From assembly GCF_036227565.1 (NCBI RefSeq), contig NZ_CP109460.1, positions 6,200,001 through 6,264,000 on the forward strand: a DNA stretch of 64,000 nucleotides, read 5' to 3'. Position numbers and translations under genes: made by a program. The DNA is from Streptomyces sp. NBC_01454 (GTDB lineage Bacteria; Actinomycetota; Actinomycetes; Streptomycetales; Streptomycetaceae). The notes under the pieces were generated by a model that saw nothing but the letters and a program-made list of their open reading frames with translations, was not told the origin of the DNA and did no database searches. This document shows positions 17,064 through 26,672 of this stretch, one piece after another; within the stretch, counting starts at the first letter, position 1, and every line of letters begins with the position of its first letter.

Positions 17064-17888
17064 GTGAGTGTGGTTCCCGCGCAGGCGGTGGCCGGTGTGG
17101 CTGCCGGCGCCGGGGTGTGGACCGGGGACGGTGCCGCCCCGCTGGCGCCCCGCACCCGCTTCGGGCCCGCGCTCGGCGCCGTCTACCGCGCCCAGCTCTC
17201 CCGGGCCCGGGTGGCACGGATCCCGCTGCTGTTCGTCGCCACCTTCCAGTCCGTCGGGATCATGATCCTGCTGCGCGGCGTGGTCGACAGCGGTGACCCG
17301 GCGCGCTCGGTGGTGGCCGGGTCCAGCGTGCTGGTCGTCGCCTTCGTCGCGCTCAACCTCCTCGCCCAGTACTTCGGCCAGCTGCGGGCCGGCGGCGGGC
17401 TCGACCACTATGCGACGCTCCCGGTGCCGCCGGCCGCCGTGGTGCTCGGTGCCGCCGGCGCCTACGCCTCCTTCACCGTGCCGGGGACGGTCGTCACCGC
17501 GGTCACCGGCTGTGTGCTCTTCCAGCTGCCGATGGCCCATCTGTGGGTGCTGGCGGCGGTGATCCCGCTCGCCGGGGCGGCCCTGGCCGGCCTCGGCGCG
17601 GCCCTCGGCCTGCTCGCCCCGCGCCCCGAACTCGCCACGCTCTGCGGTCAGTTGGGGATGTCGGCGGCGCTGCTGCTGGGGGTGCTGCCGGCCGCGCGGA
17701 TGCCCGAGGTGATCGGCTGGGCCCGCGATCTGCTGCCGTCGACCTACGGGGTGGAGGCGCTGTCCCGCAGCTTCGACCCGCATCCCGACTGGTTCGTGGT
17801 CGGCGCCGACCTGGGCGTCTGCGCGGCCGTCGGGGTGCTCTCGCTGGCCGTCGCCACCTGGGCCTACCGGCGGGCGGCCACCCGATGA
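17064..17888 (+). CDS. ABC-2 type transporter permease
   Basis: A 274-residue membrane protein with about six hydrophobic segments, cognate to the ATPase just upstream. Typical ABC-2 features are the GHYATLPVP-like stretch (here LDHYATLPVPPAAV) after the second helix and LLPSTYGVEALSRSF before the last. I prefer GTG 17064 because AAAGG lies about 12 bp upstream and residues before it look non-membrane; an ATG at 16989 is in frame but has no ribosome site. The stop overlaps the next start by 4 bp (ATGA), so the three genes are one operon. Confidence 0.85.
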   Translation: MSVVPAQAVAGVAAGAGVWTGDGAAPLAPRTRFGPALGAVYRAQLSRARVARIPLLFVATFQSVGIMILLRGVVDSGDPARSVVAGSSVLVVAFVALNLLAQYFGQLRAGGGLDHYATLPVPPAAVVLGAAGAYASFTVPGTVVTAVTGCVLFQLPMAHLWVLAAVIPLAGAALAGLGAALGLLAPRPELATLCGQLGMSAALLLGVLPAARMPEVIGWARDLLPSTYGVEALSRSFDPHPDWFVVGADLGVCAAVGVLSLAVATWAYRRAATR

Positions 17889-18646
17889 CCGCCTCCGGCC
17901 CCTCGAACGGGCGTCCTGCCGCCGGTCCCACGGGCCCCACCTGGCACGATGACGGGGTGACCGCACCGCTGACGCCCCGCGACAACCAACCGCCCGACGA
18001 GCCGCAGCATCCCCGGGCCGCGCCCGCCGAAGGCCACGGGTCCACCGCCGAGCCGCATGACCACAGCGGCCTCGGCGGCCCCGAGCTGGCGCGTGAGCTG
18101 CGCGAGGGCGCGCTGATCGCGCTCCTGGTCGCGGTGAGCGGGGTGCTGCTCGGGCTGCTGTGGAACTGGCTCGCCCCGCACATCCCGCTGATCGCGGACA
18201 CCCGCAACGTCTACCTCAAGAACACCGAGGGCGAGGAGGCGATCGGCGCGGACGGCACCTTCGTCCTGCTGTCCCTCGGCTTCGGCGTGCTCAGCGCCGC
18301 CGTGGTCTTCCTGGTGCGCCGGCGCGGCGGGATCCCGCTGGTCGTGGCGCTGGTCGTGGGCGGGCTGCTGGGTGCGGTGCTGGGCTGGGTGACGGGGATG
18401 TGGCTGGGCCCCACCCCGGACGTGGCCGCGCACGCCAAGCAGGTCGGCCCCGGGGTGACCTTCTCCGGGCCGCTGCGGCTGCAGGCCAAGGGCGCGCTGC
18501 TGGCCTGGCCGATCGCCTCGATGCTCACCCAGCTGGCGCTGACCGGACTGTTCGGCCCGCGGGACCCGGAGCCCGAGCCGGACTGGAGCGGCCACCACGA
18601 CCACCGGGAAGAGCCGCCCGCGCCGGAACCGCCCGCCGCCCCCTGA
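17885..18646 (+). CDS. DUF2567 family membrane protein
   Basis: A 253-residue membrane protein of the DUF2567 family, common in actinobacteria, role unknown. After a Pro-rich, hydrophilic 75-residue N-terminus come four hydrophobic segments, including one before IPLIADTRNVYLKNTEGEEA, a stretch typical of this family. The C-terminus is acidic and Pro-rich. ATG 17885 overlaps the permease stop (ATGA); GTG 17957 is a weaker alternative. Translational coupling suggests it works with, or is at least co-expressed with, the ABC exporter. Confidence 0.82.
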   Translation: MTASGPSNGRPAAGPTGPTWHDDGVTAPLTPRDNQPPDEPQHPRAAPAEGHGSTAEPHDHSGLGGPELARELREGALIALLVAVSGVLLGLLWNWLAPHIPLIADTRNVYLKNTEGEEAIGADGTFVLLSLGFGVLSAAVVFLVRRRGGIPLVVALVVGGLLGAVLGWVTGMWLGPTPDVAAHAKQVGPGVTFSGPLRLQAKGALLAWPIASMLTQLALTGLFGPRDPEPEPDWSGHHDHREEPPAPEPPAAP

Positions 18647-18672
18647 GGGCGGCCGGCCCCGGCCGCACCGCC

Positions 18673-18698
18673 GGGCCGGCCGTCACCACGGCCGGCCC
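18673..18698. terminator. Terminator between DUF2567 gene and ybaK
   Basis: GGGCCGGCCGT and ACGGCCGGCCC form a perfect 11-bp stem with a CACC loop. It lies between two convergent genes and probably terminates both transcripts. Confidence 0.7.
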
Positions 18699-18719
18699 CC
18701 CCCAGGCCCCGTAGGCCCC

Positions 18720-19232
18720 CTAGGCCCGCGCGATCGGCGCGACCCGCGCGCCCGTGAGCGCCACCAGGTCCTCCGGCGCCAGCTCGACCTCCAGGCCGCG
18801 CCGTCCCGCCGAGACACACACCGTCGGCCGGCCCTGGGCGGAGGCGTCCACGACCGTGGGCAGCCGCTTGCGCTGACCCAGCGGGGAGATCCCGCCCAGG
18901 ACGTACCCCGTGGTGCGCTCGGCCGCCGCCGGATCGGCCATCGCGGCCCGCTTGCCGCCCACCGCGGCCGCCAGTGCTTTGAGATCCAGCGATCCCGACA
19001 CCGGCACCACGGCGACCGTCAGCGCGCCGTCGACCTCCGCGAGCAGCGTCTTGAAGACCTGCTCGGGCGCGACCCCGAGGGCCTCGGCGGCCTCCTCGCC
19101 GTACGAGGCGGCGGCCGGGTCGTGCGCGTAGGCATGCACCGTGAAGGGGACGCCGGACGCGGTGAGCGCCACCGTCGCGGGCGTACCGCCCCCGGACTGT
19201 CCGTCCTTCTTCTGCTTCGTCTTCTTCGGCAC
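18720..19232 (-). CDS. ybaK: Cys-tRNA(Pro)/Cys-tRNA(Cys) deacylase YbaK/EbsC
   Basis: A 170-residue aminoacyl-tRNA editing enzyme that hydrolyses Cys mischarged onto tRNA(Pro) by prolyl-tRNA synthetase. The YbaK fold is visible: VFKTLLAEVDG with the functional Lys of the family, AAAVGGKRAAMAD, and GYVLGGISPLGQRKRLP, the signature of the YbaK group. A basic N-terminus (MPKKTKQKKD) precedes the domain. Length is normal. Single-gene unit as far as I can see. Confidence 0.92.
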   Translation of the reverse strand: MPKKTKQKKDGQSGGGTPATVALTASGVPFTVHAYAHDPAAASYGEEAAEALGVAPEQVFKTLLAEVDGALTVAVVPVSGSLDLKALAAAVGGKRAAMADPAAAERTTGYVLGGISPLGQRKRLPTVVDASAQGRPTVCVSAGRRGLEVELAPEDLVALTGARVAPIARA

Positions 19233-19292
19233 CGCGCATACGCCTCACTCGCCCGGGCCCGGAGACCCGCGCGGGCACCGGGCCGCGGAACG

Positions 19293-20039
19293 TCAGTTGG
19301 GGTGGGTCGGCTGCCTGGTCAGATCCACGGCCGGCAGCGACGGGAGCTTACCGAGCAGCGCCGATTCCTGGCGCAGCAGCGTCAGCTCCTGCGTCAGCCG
19401 GGCCGCCGCGTCGGGCGCCTCCAGCAGCTGCTGCTTGGCGGGGACGTCCAGTACGGCCGCCGCGGCCACCAGGTACGACAGCACGGACGGATCGGCCGGC
19501 AGGTCCTGCCCGCTCGACAGGGTCCGCTCGTTCGCCCAGGCCAGCCGCTTCTGGTAGGTGCGAAAGGCCCGGACGACGCCGGAGGCCAGCGCGCCCGCGC
19601 TCTCCCCCTCGTCGTCCGCCAGCTCCTCCAGCTCGGCGGTCAGATACGGCCCCGAGGCGTCCACCGACAGCAGCCGGAAGCGGGTGGTGCCCGTGGCGAG
19701 CACCTCGTAGGCGGTGTCGTCGGCGGACGACTTCTCCCGGATGGTGGCCGCGTCCGCGACACAGCCCACGGTGTGGAACGCCTGCATCGGGTCGTCACCG
19801 AAGCCCGCCGCGGGTCCGTCCGCGGCCGGCAGGGTGGCGTCCGGCATGCCCTGCGCGGTGGGGGCGACCTCCCGGCCGTCCCGGATCGTGATCACCGCGA
19901 ACCGGCGGTCGTCCTCGGGCATCGCGCTCAGATCGCGCATCATCGCCCGGTAGCGCGCCTCGAAGACGTTCAGCGGGAGCACGAGTCCCGGGAACAGCAC
20001 CGAGTTCAGCGGGAAGAGGGGGAGGCGCACGGAGGTCAC
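19293..20039 (-). CDS. LON substrate-binding (LON-N) domain protein
   Basis: A 248-residue stand-alone LON N-terminal domain protein without ATPase or protease parts. The start RLPLFPLNSVLFPG and then LPLNVFEARYRAMM are characteristic. Stand-alone LON-N proteins are widespread in actinobacteria; role unknown, perhaps recognition of unfolded proteins. It starts with GTG at 20039. It lies 60 bp downstream of ybaK's start in the same direction, with the two genes possibly co-transcribed. Confidence 0.88.
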   Translation of the reverse strand: MTSVRLPLFPLNSVLFPGLVLPLNVFEARYRAMMRDLSAMPEDDRRFAVITIRDGREVAPTAQGMPDATLPAADGPAAGFGDDPMQAFHTVGCVADAATIREKSSADDTAYEVLATGTTRFRLLSVDASGPYLTAELEELADDEGESAGALASGVVRAFRTYQKRLAWANERTLSSGQDLPADPSVLSYLVAAAAVLDVPAKQQLLEAPDAAARLTQELTLLRQESALLGKLPSLPAVDLTRQPTHPN

Positions 20040-20090
20040 AGCCCGTAAGCCTAGAGCCTGTAGCGGTCAGGGCCACCACCCGTACCCCCG

Positions 20091-21692
20091 CTATTGCCGC
20101 CGCAGCAGCCGTGAGGCGCCCGCCGCGACCGTTGTGGCCAGCACCCAGCCCGCCAGGATCAGCACCGCGGCCACCCACTGCGCCCCGCCGTCCGGCTTCC
20201 AGGCGGCCCCCTGATTGAGGTCGATCACCGGGAGCAGCAGGTCGAGGGAGTAGAGGTAGGGGTTCCAGGGCGGTGCCTCGCCCGCCTTGAGGGGCGGCGG
20301 CGGGGACGTCGAGAAGTAGAGGGTGCCGATCGCCCACAGCACGGCCATCCACACCGCGGCCCGTCCCGGCCGGTAGCCGTAGGCCACCGTCCAGTCCTGC
20401 AGGAACCCCCAGGCCTTCGCCGCCAGCGGCAGCGTCTCGCGGCGGCGGCGCTGCTTGGCCAGCAGCACCTCCCGGGCGTCGGCGTCCTCACCGGTGCTGC
20501 GCAGTGAGGCGGCCAGCATCTCGTACGGCTCGGGCGCGTACTCCGGGGTCGCCGCGGCCACCCACTGCAGCCGCAGCGCCAGCGGGAAGTGGCCGCGCGG
20601 GATCAGCGTCTCGTAGGCGAAGCCGGCCATCCACAGCCCGCCCAGCCCCGGCCAGCTCGCCGATTTGTCGATGAGATTGACCACCCGGGCGCCGGAGAGG
20701 ATCACCCGGCCGCGCTGCGGGCGCTCACCGAGGAACCGCAGCTCGGGCGTCTGGATCCGGCGCAGGGACAGCTCCTGGTCGGCCTCCATGACGAACCGGG
20801 CGTTCTCGAAGTCGACCGCGTCGCCGAAGCGCCCGTCGTCCAGCCGCATCCCGCCCTCGCACTCGAAGCGCTGCACGCGGGTGCCGCGCGAGGGGGTCTG
20901 GCCGATGCCGTACGGGGGAGTGGCGCCGCTGGAGAACGGGGAGTTCGCCAGGCCCGCCGCGGTCAGATAGAGGGTGCGCTCGACGGTCAGCTGCGGGGCG
21001 TTCAGCGCCCGGCGGCCGAACGGGTTGCACAGCCGGCTGCCGCGCAGGCTCAGCGAGACGCCGATGGTGGCGCCGCGCAGCGACAGCTCGCCGTAGGACT
21101 CCATCATCTCGGCCTGCAGGTCCTGTGCGACGGTCAGCCCGTCCGCCATGACCGAGCGGCCCTGGCGGTCCTTGTGCACGATGGTCTGATTGAGCATCAG
21201 GTCCGTGCCGATCTGCGCGTCCGTGAGCCGGATGCCGGAGTGCACCACGCAGCGCGGCAGATGGAGATCGCCCTCGGTGTGCAGCCGGGCCGCCTCCAGC
21301 CGGGGTATCGCGCAGTTCACCATCCGCAGCGTGGTGAAGTGGCTCTCCGGCAGCACCACCTCGGCCTCGAAGCGGCAGTCCCGCAGCTCCACGAATGGCT
21401 TGATCGTGCCGCCCGCAACGTCGAGCGTGTCCGTGATGTACGCGCCGGTGAGCTGCAGTGCGGCCACCCGTCCCGGTTGCGGGAGCGGGCCGTCGAGCAG
21501 CAGCAGCGCCACGACCCGGGCGCGCACCCGGCGCTCGGGGCCCCACAGATGCTGTCCGTGCGGGTCGTCGCGGGCCGGGTCGCCGATGTGCAGATCGCAG
21601 GTGCTGCCGTTGCGGAAGGCCTGCCACATGCTCCATTCCGCGGATGTCAGTTGCAGGTCGGCGGGCGCGTCGCCGTCCCCGGGCTCGGTCAC
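20091..21692 (-). CDS. Membrane-associated protein with N-terminal repeated beta-helix-like region
   Basis: A 533-residue protein. Residues 60-330 hold short irregular repeats alternating hydrophobic and polar residues (for example LQLTGAYITDTL, FVELRDCRFEAEV, LSLRGATIGVSLSLRG), which resembles a pentapeptide-like or right-handed beta-helix fold. The C-terminal 130 residues hold two or three membrane segments with a loop containing LLLPVIDLNQG. Streptomyces homologues are often labelled membrane-associated oxidoreductase, but I see no cofactor motif to support that. The start is GTG 21692 after AAGGGGG. Divergent from hisD. Confidence 0.75.
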   Translation of the reverse strand: MTEPGDGDAPADLQLTSAEWSMWQAFRNGSTCDLHIGDPARDDPHGQHLWGPERRVRARVVALLLLDGPLPQPGRVAALQLTGAYITDTLDVAGGTIKPFVELRDCRFEAEVVLPESHFTTLRMVNCAIPRLEAARLHTEGDLHLPRCVVHSGIRLTDAQIGTDLMLNQTIVHKDRQGRSVMADGLTVAQDLQAEMMESYGELSLRGATIGVSLSLRGSRLCNPFGRRALNAPQLTVERTLYLTAAGLANSPFSSGATPPYGIGQTPSRGTRVQRFECEGGMRLDDGRFGDAVDFENARFVMEADQELSLRRIQTPELRFLGERPQRGRVILSGARVVNLIDKSASWPGLGGLWMAGFAYETLIPRGHFPLALRLQWVAAATPEYAPEPYEMLAASLRSTGEDADAREVLLAKQRRRRETLPLAAKAWGFLQDWTVAYGYRPGRAAVWMAVLWAIGTLYFSTSPPPPLKAGEAPPWNPYLYSLDLLLPVIDLNQGAAWKPDGGAQWVAAVLILAGWVLATTVAAGASRLLRRQ

Positions 21693-21898
21693 TGTGGATC
21701 CCCCTTTCGGTCCCGTGGTGTGTCGCAACCTGTTCGGACGCACTTCGTGCACCGGTCGTATGGCGTCCCACAGGCGTCCCCGTACGCCGTCAGCTGGCCC
21801 TTGCCCGCCCCGTGTCTGCTTGAACACGCGTGGTCAGGGCCAACTCCGGTCAACTTCGAACGGCCGCGTCACGGTGCGTCCGCGGCGCGCGCCGCTGT

Positions 21899-21915
21899 GT
21901 ATCACTGAGTGATAC
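21899..21915. promoter_or_regulatory. Perfect 17-bp palindrome upstream of hisD
   Basis: GTATCACT-G-AGTGATAC is an 8-1-8 perfect inverted repeat 40 bp before the hisD start, in the 263-bp divergent region with the gene at 20091-21692. It stands out by its A/T content in a GC-rich region and is a strong candidate operator for the histidine operon. I cannot assign the regulator. Confidence 0.6.
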
Positions 21916-21955
21916 GGCCGGTCGGCCCCGGGAGCGGGTCTGAGACACTGGGAGG

Positions 21956-23278
21956 GTGATCTCCCGAATCGACCTGCGCGGTGACGCCCTCCCCGAGGGC
22001 GGCGCCCTGCGCGATCTGCTGCCCCGTGCCGAGTTCGACGTGGAAGCCGCCCTGGAGAAGGTGCGGCCCCTCTGCGAGGACGTACGCCATCGCGGCACCG
22101 CGGCGCTGATCGACTGTGCGCGGCGGTTCGACGGCGTCGAGATCACGCGCGTACGGGTGCCCGCCGAGGCCCTGCGCGAGGCCCTCGACGGGCTGGACCC
22201 GGCCGTGCGGGCCGCGCTGGAGGAGTCCATCCGGCGCGCCCGGATCGTCCACCGCGCACAGCGCCGCACCGACGTCACCACCAAGGTCGTCCCCGGCGGC
22301 ACGGTCACCGAACGCTGGGTGCCCGTCGAGCGGGTGGGCCTCTACGTCCCCGGCGGCCTCGCGGTCTACCCGTCGTCCGTCGTCATGAACGTCGTCCCGG
22401 CCCAGGAGGCCGGCGTCACCGGCATCGCCGTCACCTCCCCGCCGCAGAAGGAGTTCGGCGGCCTGCCGCACCCGACCATCCTCGCCGCCTGCGCCCTGCT
22501 CGGCGTCGACGAGGTCTATGCGGCCGGCGGCGCCCAGGCCATCGCGATGTTCGCCTACGGCACCGAGGAGTGCCGGCCGGTCAACCTCGTCACGGGCCCC
22601 GGCAACATCTACGTCGCCTCCGCCAAGCGCCTGCTCAAGGGCCGCGTCGGCATCGACGCCGAGGCCGGCCCCACCGAGATCGCGGTCCTCGCGGACTCGA
22701 CCGCCGACCCCGAGCACGTCGCCGCCGACCTGATCAGCCAGGCCGAGCACGACACCCTGGCCGCGGCCGTGCTGGTCACCGACTCCACCGAGCTCGCCGA
22801 CGCCGTCGACGCGGCCCTCAAGCGACAGGTCGGCGCCACCAAGCACATCGAGCGGATCACCGAGGCGCTGGGCGGCCGGCAGTCCGCGACCGTCCTGGTC
22901 GACGGCATCGACGAGGGCCTCACGGTCGTGGACGCCTACGGCGCCGAGCACCTGGAGATCCAGACCGCTGACGCCTCCGCCGTCGCCGCCCGGGTCCGCA
23001 ACGCCGGCGCGGTCTTCGTCGGCCCCTGGGCCCCGGTCTCGCTCGGCGACTACTGCGCCGGGTCCAACCACGTCCTGCCCACCGGCGGCTGCGCCTGCCA
23101 CTCCTCCGGTCTGTCCGTGCAGTCCTTCCTGCGCGGCATCCATGTCGTGGACTACTCCCGCGACGCGCTGGCCGAGGTCGCCCACCACGTGGTGACCCTC
23201 GCCGAGGCCGAGGACCTCCCGGCGCATGGCGCCGCGCTGAAGGCCAGGTTCGAATGGAAGGTCCCGCAGAGCAAGTGA
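21956..23278 (+). CDS. hisD: Histidinol dehydrogenase
   Basis: A 440-residue zinc enzyme that oxidises L-histidinol to L-histidine with two NAD+, the last step of histidine synthesis. Recognisable blocks are [42 protein letters not shown] and [12 protein letters not shown], plus the metal/substrate-binding region around QAEHD and SNHVLPTGG. Length is standard. GTG start 21956, directly preceded by GGGAGG. First gene of the his operon; its stop overlaps hisC's GTG. Confidence 0.97.
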   Translation: MISRIDLRGDALPEGGALRDLLPRAEFDVEAALEKVRPLCEDVRHRGTAALIDCARRFDGVEITRVRVPAEALREALDGLDPAVRAALEESIRRARIVHRAQRRTDVTTKVVPGGTVTERWVPVERVGLYVPGGLAVYPSSVVMNVVPAQEAGVTGIAVTSPPQKEFGGLPHPTILAACALLGVDEVYAAGGAQAIAMFAYGTEECRPVNLVTGPGNIYVASAKRLLKGRVGIDAEAGPTEIAVLADSTADPEHVAADLISQAEHDTLAAAVLVTDSTELADAVDAALKRQVGATKHIERITEALGGRQSATVLVDGIDEGLTVVDAYGAEHLEIQTADASAVAARVRNAGAVFVGPWAPVSLGDYCAGSNHVLPTGGCACHSSGLSVQSFLRGIHVVDYSRDALAEVAHHVVTLAEAEDLPAHGAALKARFEWKVPQSK

Positions 23279-24423
23279 GCACGCACGTGACCCGTCACCC
23301 CGCCGTGTCCCGGATGGACGAACTCCCCATCCGGGACGAGCTGCGCGGCAAGTCCCCCTACGGCGCGCCGCAGCTGGACGTCCCGGTGCGGCTGAACACC
23401 AACGAGAACCCCTACCCGCTGCCCGAACCGCTGGTCCGGCGGATCGCCGAGCGGGTGACCGAGGCCGCCCGGCAGCTCAACCGCTACCCCGACCGGGACG
23501 CGATCGAGCTGCGCACCGAGCTGGCCCGCTACCTCACCCGCACCGCCGGCCACGCGGTCACCATGGACCAGGTCTGGGCCGCCAACGGCTCCAACGAGGT
23601 CATCCAGCAGCTGCTGCAGACCTTCGGCGGTCCCGGCCGCACGGCCCTCGGCTTCGAGCCGTCGTACTCCATGCACGGGCTGATCTCCCGCGGCACGGGC
23701 ACCGCCTGGATCTCCGGCCCGCGCCACGACGACTTCACCATCGACCTCGAGGCGGCACGGGCGGCCATCGCCGCGCAGCGGCCCGACGTGGTCTTCATCT
23801 GCTCGCCGAACAACCCCACCGGCACCGCCGTCGAGGCCGACACGGTGCTCGCGCTCTACGACGCCGCGCAGGCGGCGCGGGCCGACGGCGCCGGGGCCCT
23901 GGTGGTGGTCGACGAGGCCTACGGCGAGTTCAGCCACCGCCCCTCGCTGCTGCCGCTGATCGAGGGCCGGCCCAATCTGGTGGTCTCGCGGACCATGTCC
24001 AAGGCCTTCGGCGCCGCCGGACTGCGGCTGGGTTATCTGGCCGCCGACCCCGCCGTGGTCGACGCCGTCCAGCTGGTCCGGCTCCCGTACCACCTCTCGT
24101 CCGTCACCCAGGCCACCGCGCTCGCGGCGCTGGAGCACACCGACACCCTGCTGAAGTACGTCGAGCAGCTCAAGGCCGAGCGCGACCGCCTGGTCACCGA
24201 GCTGCGGGCGGCCGGCTGCCAGGTCGTCGACTCCGACGCCAACTTCGTGCAGTTCGGTCTCTTCGACGACGCCCACGCCACCTGGCAGGCGATCCTCGAC
24301 CACGGCGTGCTGGTCCGTGACAACGGCGTACCGGGCTGGCTGCGGGTCACCGCGGGCACCCCGGCCGAGAACGACGCGTTCCTCGACGCGGTTCGTGCAG
24401 TACTGAAGGAGAGCAAGCGATGA
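23275..24423 (+). CDS. hisC: Histidinol-phosphate aminotransferase
   Basis: A 382-residue PLP-dependent class II aminotransferase converting imidazole acetol-phosphate and glutamate to histidinol-phosphate. The PLP lysine is in [17 protein letters not shown]. Substrate-binding blocks include [12 protein letters not shown] and [13 protein letters not shown] prefer GTG 23275, which overlaps the hisD stop as GTGA; an in-frame ATG at 23254 lies inside hisD. Second gene of the operon; its stop overlaps hisB (ATGA). Confidence 0.96.
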   Translation: MSTHVTRHPAVSRMDELPIRDELRGKSPYGAPQLDVPVRLNTNENPYPLPEPLVRRIAERVTEAARQLNRYPDRDAIELRTELARYLTRTAGHAVTMDQVWAANGSNEVIQQLLQTFGGPGRTALGFEPSYSMHGLISRGTGTAWISGPRHDDFTIDLEAARAAIAAQRPDVVFICSPNNPTGTAVEADTVLALYDAAQAARADGAGALVVVDEAYGEFSHRPSLLPLIEGRPNLVVSRTMSKAFGAAGLRLGYLAADPAVVDAVQLVRLPYHLSSVTQATALAALEHTDTLLKYVEQLKAERDRLVTELRAAGCQVVDSDANFVQFGLFDDAHATWQAILDHGVLVRDNGVPGWLRVTAGTPAENDAFLDAVRAVLKESKR

Positions 24424-25013
24424 CCCGCGTAGGGCGCGTGGAGCGCACCACGAAGGAAACGTCCGTGCTCGTCGAGATCGATCTCGACGGCCGGGGCGAC
24501 GTGGAGGTGTCGACCGGGGTCGGCTTCTACGACCACATGCTCGACCAGCTCGGCCGGCACGGTCTGTTCGACCTGAAGGTCAAGACCGACGGCGATCTGC
24601 ACATCGACACCCACCACACCATCGAGGACACCGCCCTCGCGCTGGGTGCCGCCTTCAAGCAGGCCCTCGGCGACAAGTCCGGCATCTACCGCTTCGGCAA
24701 CTGCACCGTCCCGCTGGACGAGTCGCTGGCCCAGGTGACCGTCGACCTCTCCGGCCGGCCGTATCTGGTGCACACCGAGCCGGAGAACATGGCGCCGATG
24801 ATCGGCAGCTATGACACGACCATGACCCGGCACATCTTCGAGTCGTTCGTCGCCCAGGCCCAGATAGCGCTGCACATCCACGTCCCGTACGGCCGCAACG
24901 CCCACCACATTGTGGAGTGCCAGTTCAAGGCCCTGGCCCGGGCGCTGCGCTACGCCAGCGAGCGGGACCCGCGGGCGGCAGGCATCATTCCGTCCACCAA
25001 GGGAGCCCTGTAG
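24420..25013 (+). CDS. hisB: Imidazoleglycerol-phosphate dehydratase
   Basis: A 197-residue Mn-dependent dehydratase converting imidazole-glycerol phosphate to imidazole-acetol phosphate. It is the monofunctional form, without the phosphatase domain found in enterobacteria. The two metal-binding repeats are seen: [14 protein letters not shown] with [14 protein letters not shown], and [17 protein letters not shown] [22 protein letters not shown] 24420 overlaps the hisC stop by 4 bp. Confidence 0.97.
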   Translation: MTRVGRVERTTKETSVLVEIDLDGRGDVEVSTGVGFYDHMLDQLGRHGLFDLKVKTDGDLHIDTHHTIEDTALALGAAFKQALGDKSGIYRFGNCTVPLDESLAQVTVDLSGRPYLVHTEPENMAPMIGSYDTTMTRHIFESFVAQAQIALHIHVPYGRNAHHIVECQFKALARALRYASERDPRAAGIIPSTKGAL

Positions 25014-25108
25014 ATCGTGAGCGACGCACGCGCGGCCGCCGGGCCGCACCCGACCACGATGCCCGCACCTCTGCGCCGCGCGGGCGGAGAAGCGAACAGG
25101 ATGATGCC

Positions 25109-25273
25109 GTGAGTGGTCTGTCCACCGTCTTCATCCTGCTCGGGCTGTTCCTCCTCGGCGGCGTCTACTCCTTCTGGAAGCAGCAGCTGCCCAAGAGCCT
25201 GATCGTGCTGCTGTCCATCGGCTCGGCGCTGTGCCTGGCCGCCGGTGTGCTCCGGCTGGAGGTGTGGAATTGA
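25109..25273 (+). CDS. Small membrane protein within the his operon, 54 aa
   Basis: A 54-residue protein from GTG 25109 with two hydrophobic segments (about residues 5-20 and 28-47) and a short WKQQLPKS link. It lies between hisB and hisH, and its stop overlaps the TTG start of hisH by 3 bases, which ties it to the operon. No domain is recognised. Similar small proteins occur at this place in other Streptomyces, from memory. It might anchor or regulate something, but nothing in the sequence shows this. Confidence 0.75.
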   Translation: MSGLSTVFILLGLFLLGGVYSFWKQQLPKSLIVLLSIGSALCLAAGVLRLEVWN

Positions 25274-25920
25274 CCGCCTCCGCACCCCGTAAGAAGGTCG
25301 TCGTCCTCGACTACGGCTTCGGCAACATCCGCTCCGCCGAGCGCGCTCTGGCACACGTCGGCGCCGACGTGGAGATCACCCGGGACTTCGACCGGGCGCT
25401 GAACGCCGAGGGGCTGCTGGTCCCCGGCGTCGGCGCGTTCGCCGCCTGCATGGCCGGGCTGAAGGAGGTCCGCGGCGACTGGCTGGTGGGCCGCCGGCTG
25501 TCCGGCGGGCGCCCCGTGATGGGCATCTGCGTCGGTATGCAGATCCTCTTCGGCCGCGGCATCGAGCACGGTGTCGAGACCGAGGGCCTGGACGAGTGGC
25601 CCGGCACGGTCGGCCCGCTCAAGGCCGAGGTCGTCCCGCACATGGGCTGGAACACCGTCGAGGCCGCCGGGGACTCGCAGCTCTTCGCCGGGCTGCCGGC
25701 CGACGCCCGCTACTACTTCGTGCACTCCTACGCGGTGCACGACTGGGAGCTGGAGGTCGGCAACCCCCACCTCGCCGCGCCGAAGGTCACCTGGGCCACC
25801 CACGGTGAGCGGTTCGTGGCCGCCGTCGAGAACGGCCCGCTGTGGGCCACCCAGTTCCACCCCGAGAAGTCCGGCGACGCCGGCGCCCAGCTCCTGACCA
25901 ACTGGATCAACACCCTGTGA
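25270..25920 (+). CDS. hisH: Imidazole glycerol phosphate synthase, glutamine amidotransferase subunit
   Basis: A 216-residue class I glutaminase that supplies ammonia to HisF. The nucleophile Cys is in [11 protein letters not shown]; the catalytic His and Glu are in TQFHPEKS. The N-terminus [12 protein letters not shown] is standard. Start choice: GGAGG at 25258-25262 is 7 bp before TTG 25270, against 1 bp before GTG 25264, so TTG is better supported; the upstream ATG at 25231 is not. TTG overlaps the stop of the small membrane protein gene. Confidence 0.95.
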   Translation: MTASAPRKKVVVLDYGFGNIRSAERALAHVGADVEITRDFDRALNAEGLLVPGVGAFAACMAGLKEVRGDWLVGRRLSGGRPVMGICVGMQILFGRGIEHGVETEGLDEWPGTVGPLKAEVVPHMGWNTVEAAGDSQLFAGLPADARYYFVHSYAVHDWELEVGNPHLAAPKVTWATHGERFVAAVENGPLWATQFHPEKSGDAGAQLLTNWINTL

Positions 25921-25928
25921 GTCCCCTG

Positions 25929-26651
25929 ATGCCGAAGCTCGAACTCCTCCCCGCCGTCGACGTCCGCGACGGCCAGGCCGTCCGCCTCGTCCACGGCGAG
26001 TCCGGCTCCGAGACCTCCTACGGCGACCCGCTGGAGGCGGCCCTGGCCTGGCAGCGGGCCGGCGCCGAATGGCTGCACCTCGTCGACCTCGACGCGGCCT
26101 TCGGCACCGGCGACAACCGCGCGCAGATCGCCGAGGTCGCCCGGTCCATGGACATCAAGGTGGAGCTGTCCGGCGGTATCCGCGACGACGACACGCTCGC
26201 CGCCGCCCTCGCCACCGGCTGCCGCCGGGTCAACCTCGGCACCGCCGCGCTGGAGACCCCCGAGTGGGTCGCCAAGGTCATCGCCGAGCACGGTGACCAG
26301 ATCGCGGTCGGCCTGGACGTGCGCGGCACGACGCTGCGCGGCCGCGGCTGGACCCGCGACGGCGGCGACCTCTACGAGACGCTGGCCCGCCTCGACGCCG
26401 AGGGCTGCGCCCGCTACGTCGTCACCGACATCCAGAAGGACGGCACCCTCCAGGGCCCCAACCTGGAGTTGCTGCGCAACGTCTGCGCCGCCACCGACCG
26501 CCCCGTCGTCGCCTCCGGCGGCGTCTCCTCCCTCGACGACCTGCGGGCCCTGGCCACGCTGGTGTCCGAAGGTGTGGAGGGCGCGATCGTCGGCAAGGCG
26601 CTCTATGCGAAGGCATTCACCCTCGAAGAGGCGCTGGCAGCAGTGTCGTAA
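25929..26651 (+). CDS. priA: Phosphoribosyl isomerase A (bifunctional HisA/TrpF)
   Basis: A 240-residue (beta-alpha)8 isomerase. In Streptomyces and mycobacteria this enzyme performs both the HisA reaction (ProFAR to PRFAR) and the TrpF reaction (phosphoribosylanthranilate to CdRP). Catalytic Asp residues are expected in [10 protein letters not shown] (N-terminal) and in [15 protein letters not shown]. Sequence such as [27 protein letters not shown] and [14 protein letters not shown] fits PriA. ATG 25929 gives the usual 240-residue length; GTG 25917, overlapping the hisH stop, is possible. No separate trpF is present in the window. Confidence 0.95.
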   Translation: MPKLELLPAVDVRDGQAVRLVHGESGSETSYGDPLEAALAWQRAGAEWLHLVDLDAAFGTGDNRAQIAEVARSMDIKVELSGGIRDDDTLAAALATGCRRVNLGTAALETPEWVAKVIAEHGDQIAVGLDVRGTTLRGRGWTRDGGDLYETLARLDAEGCARYVVTDIQKDGTLQGPNLELLRNVCAATDRPVVASGGVSSLDDLRALATLVSEGVEGAIVGKALYAKAFTLEEALAAVS

Positions 26652-26672
26652 CGGCGAACGAAAGGCCGCGTG

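Noticed and set aside
23254..23274. ATG 23254 as hisC start
   Set aside because: It lies inside hisD without a ribosome site; GTG 23275 overlaps the hisD stop as GTGA, the pattern of the rest of the operon.
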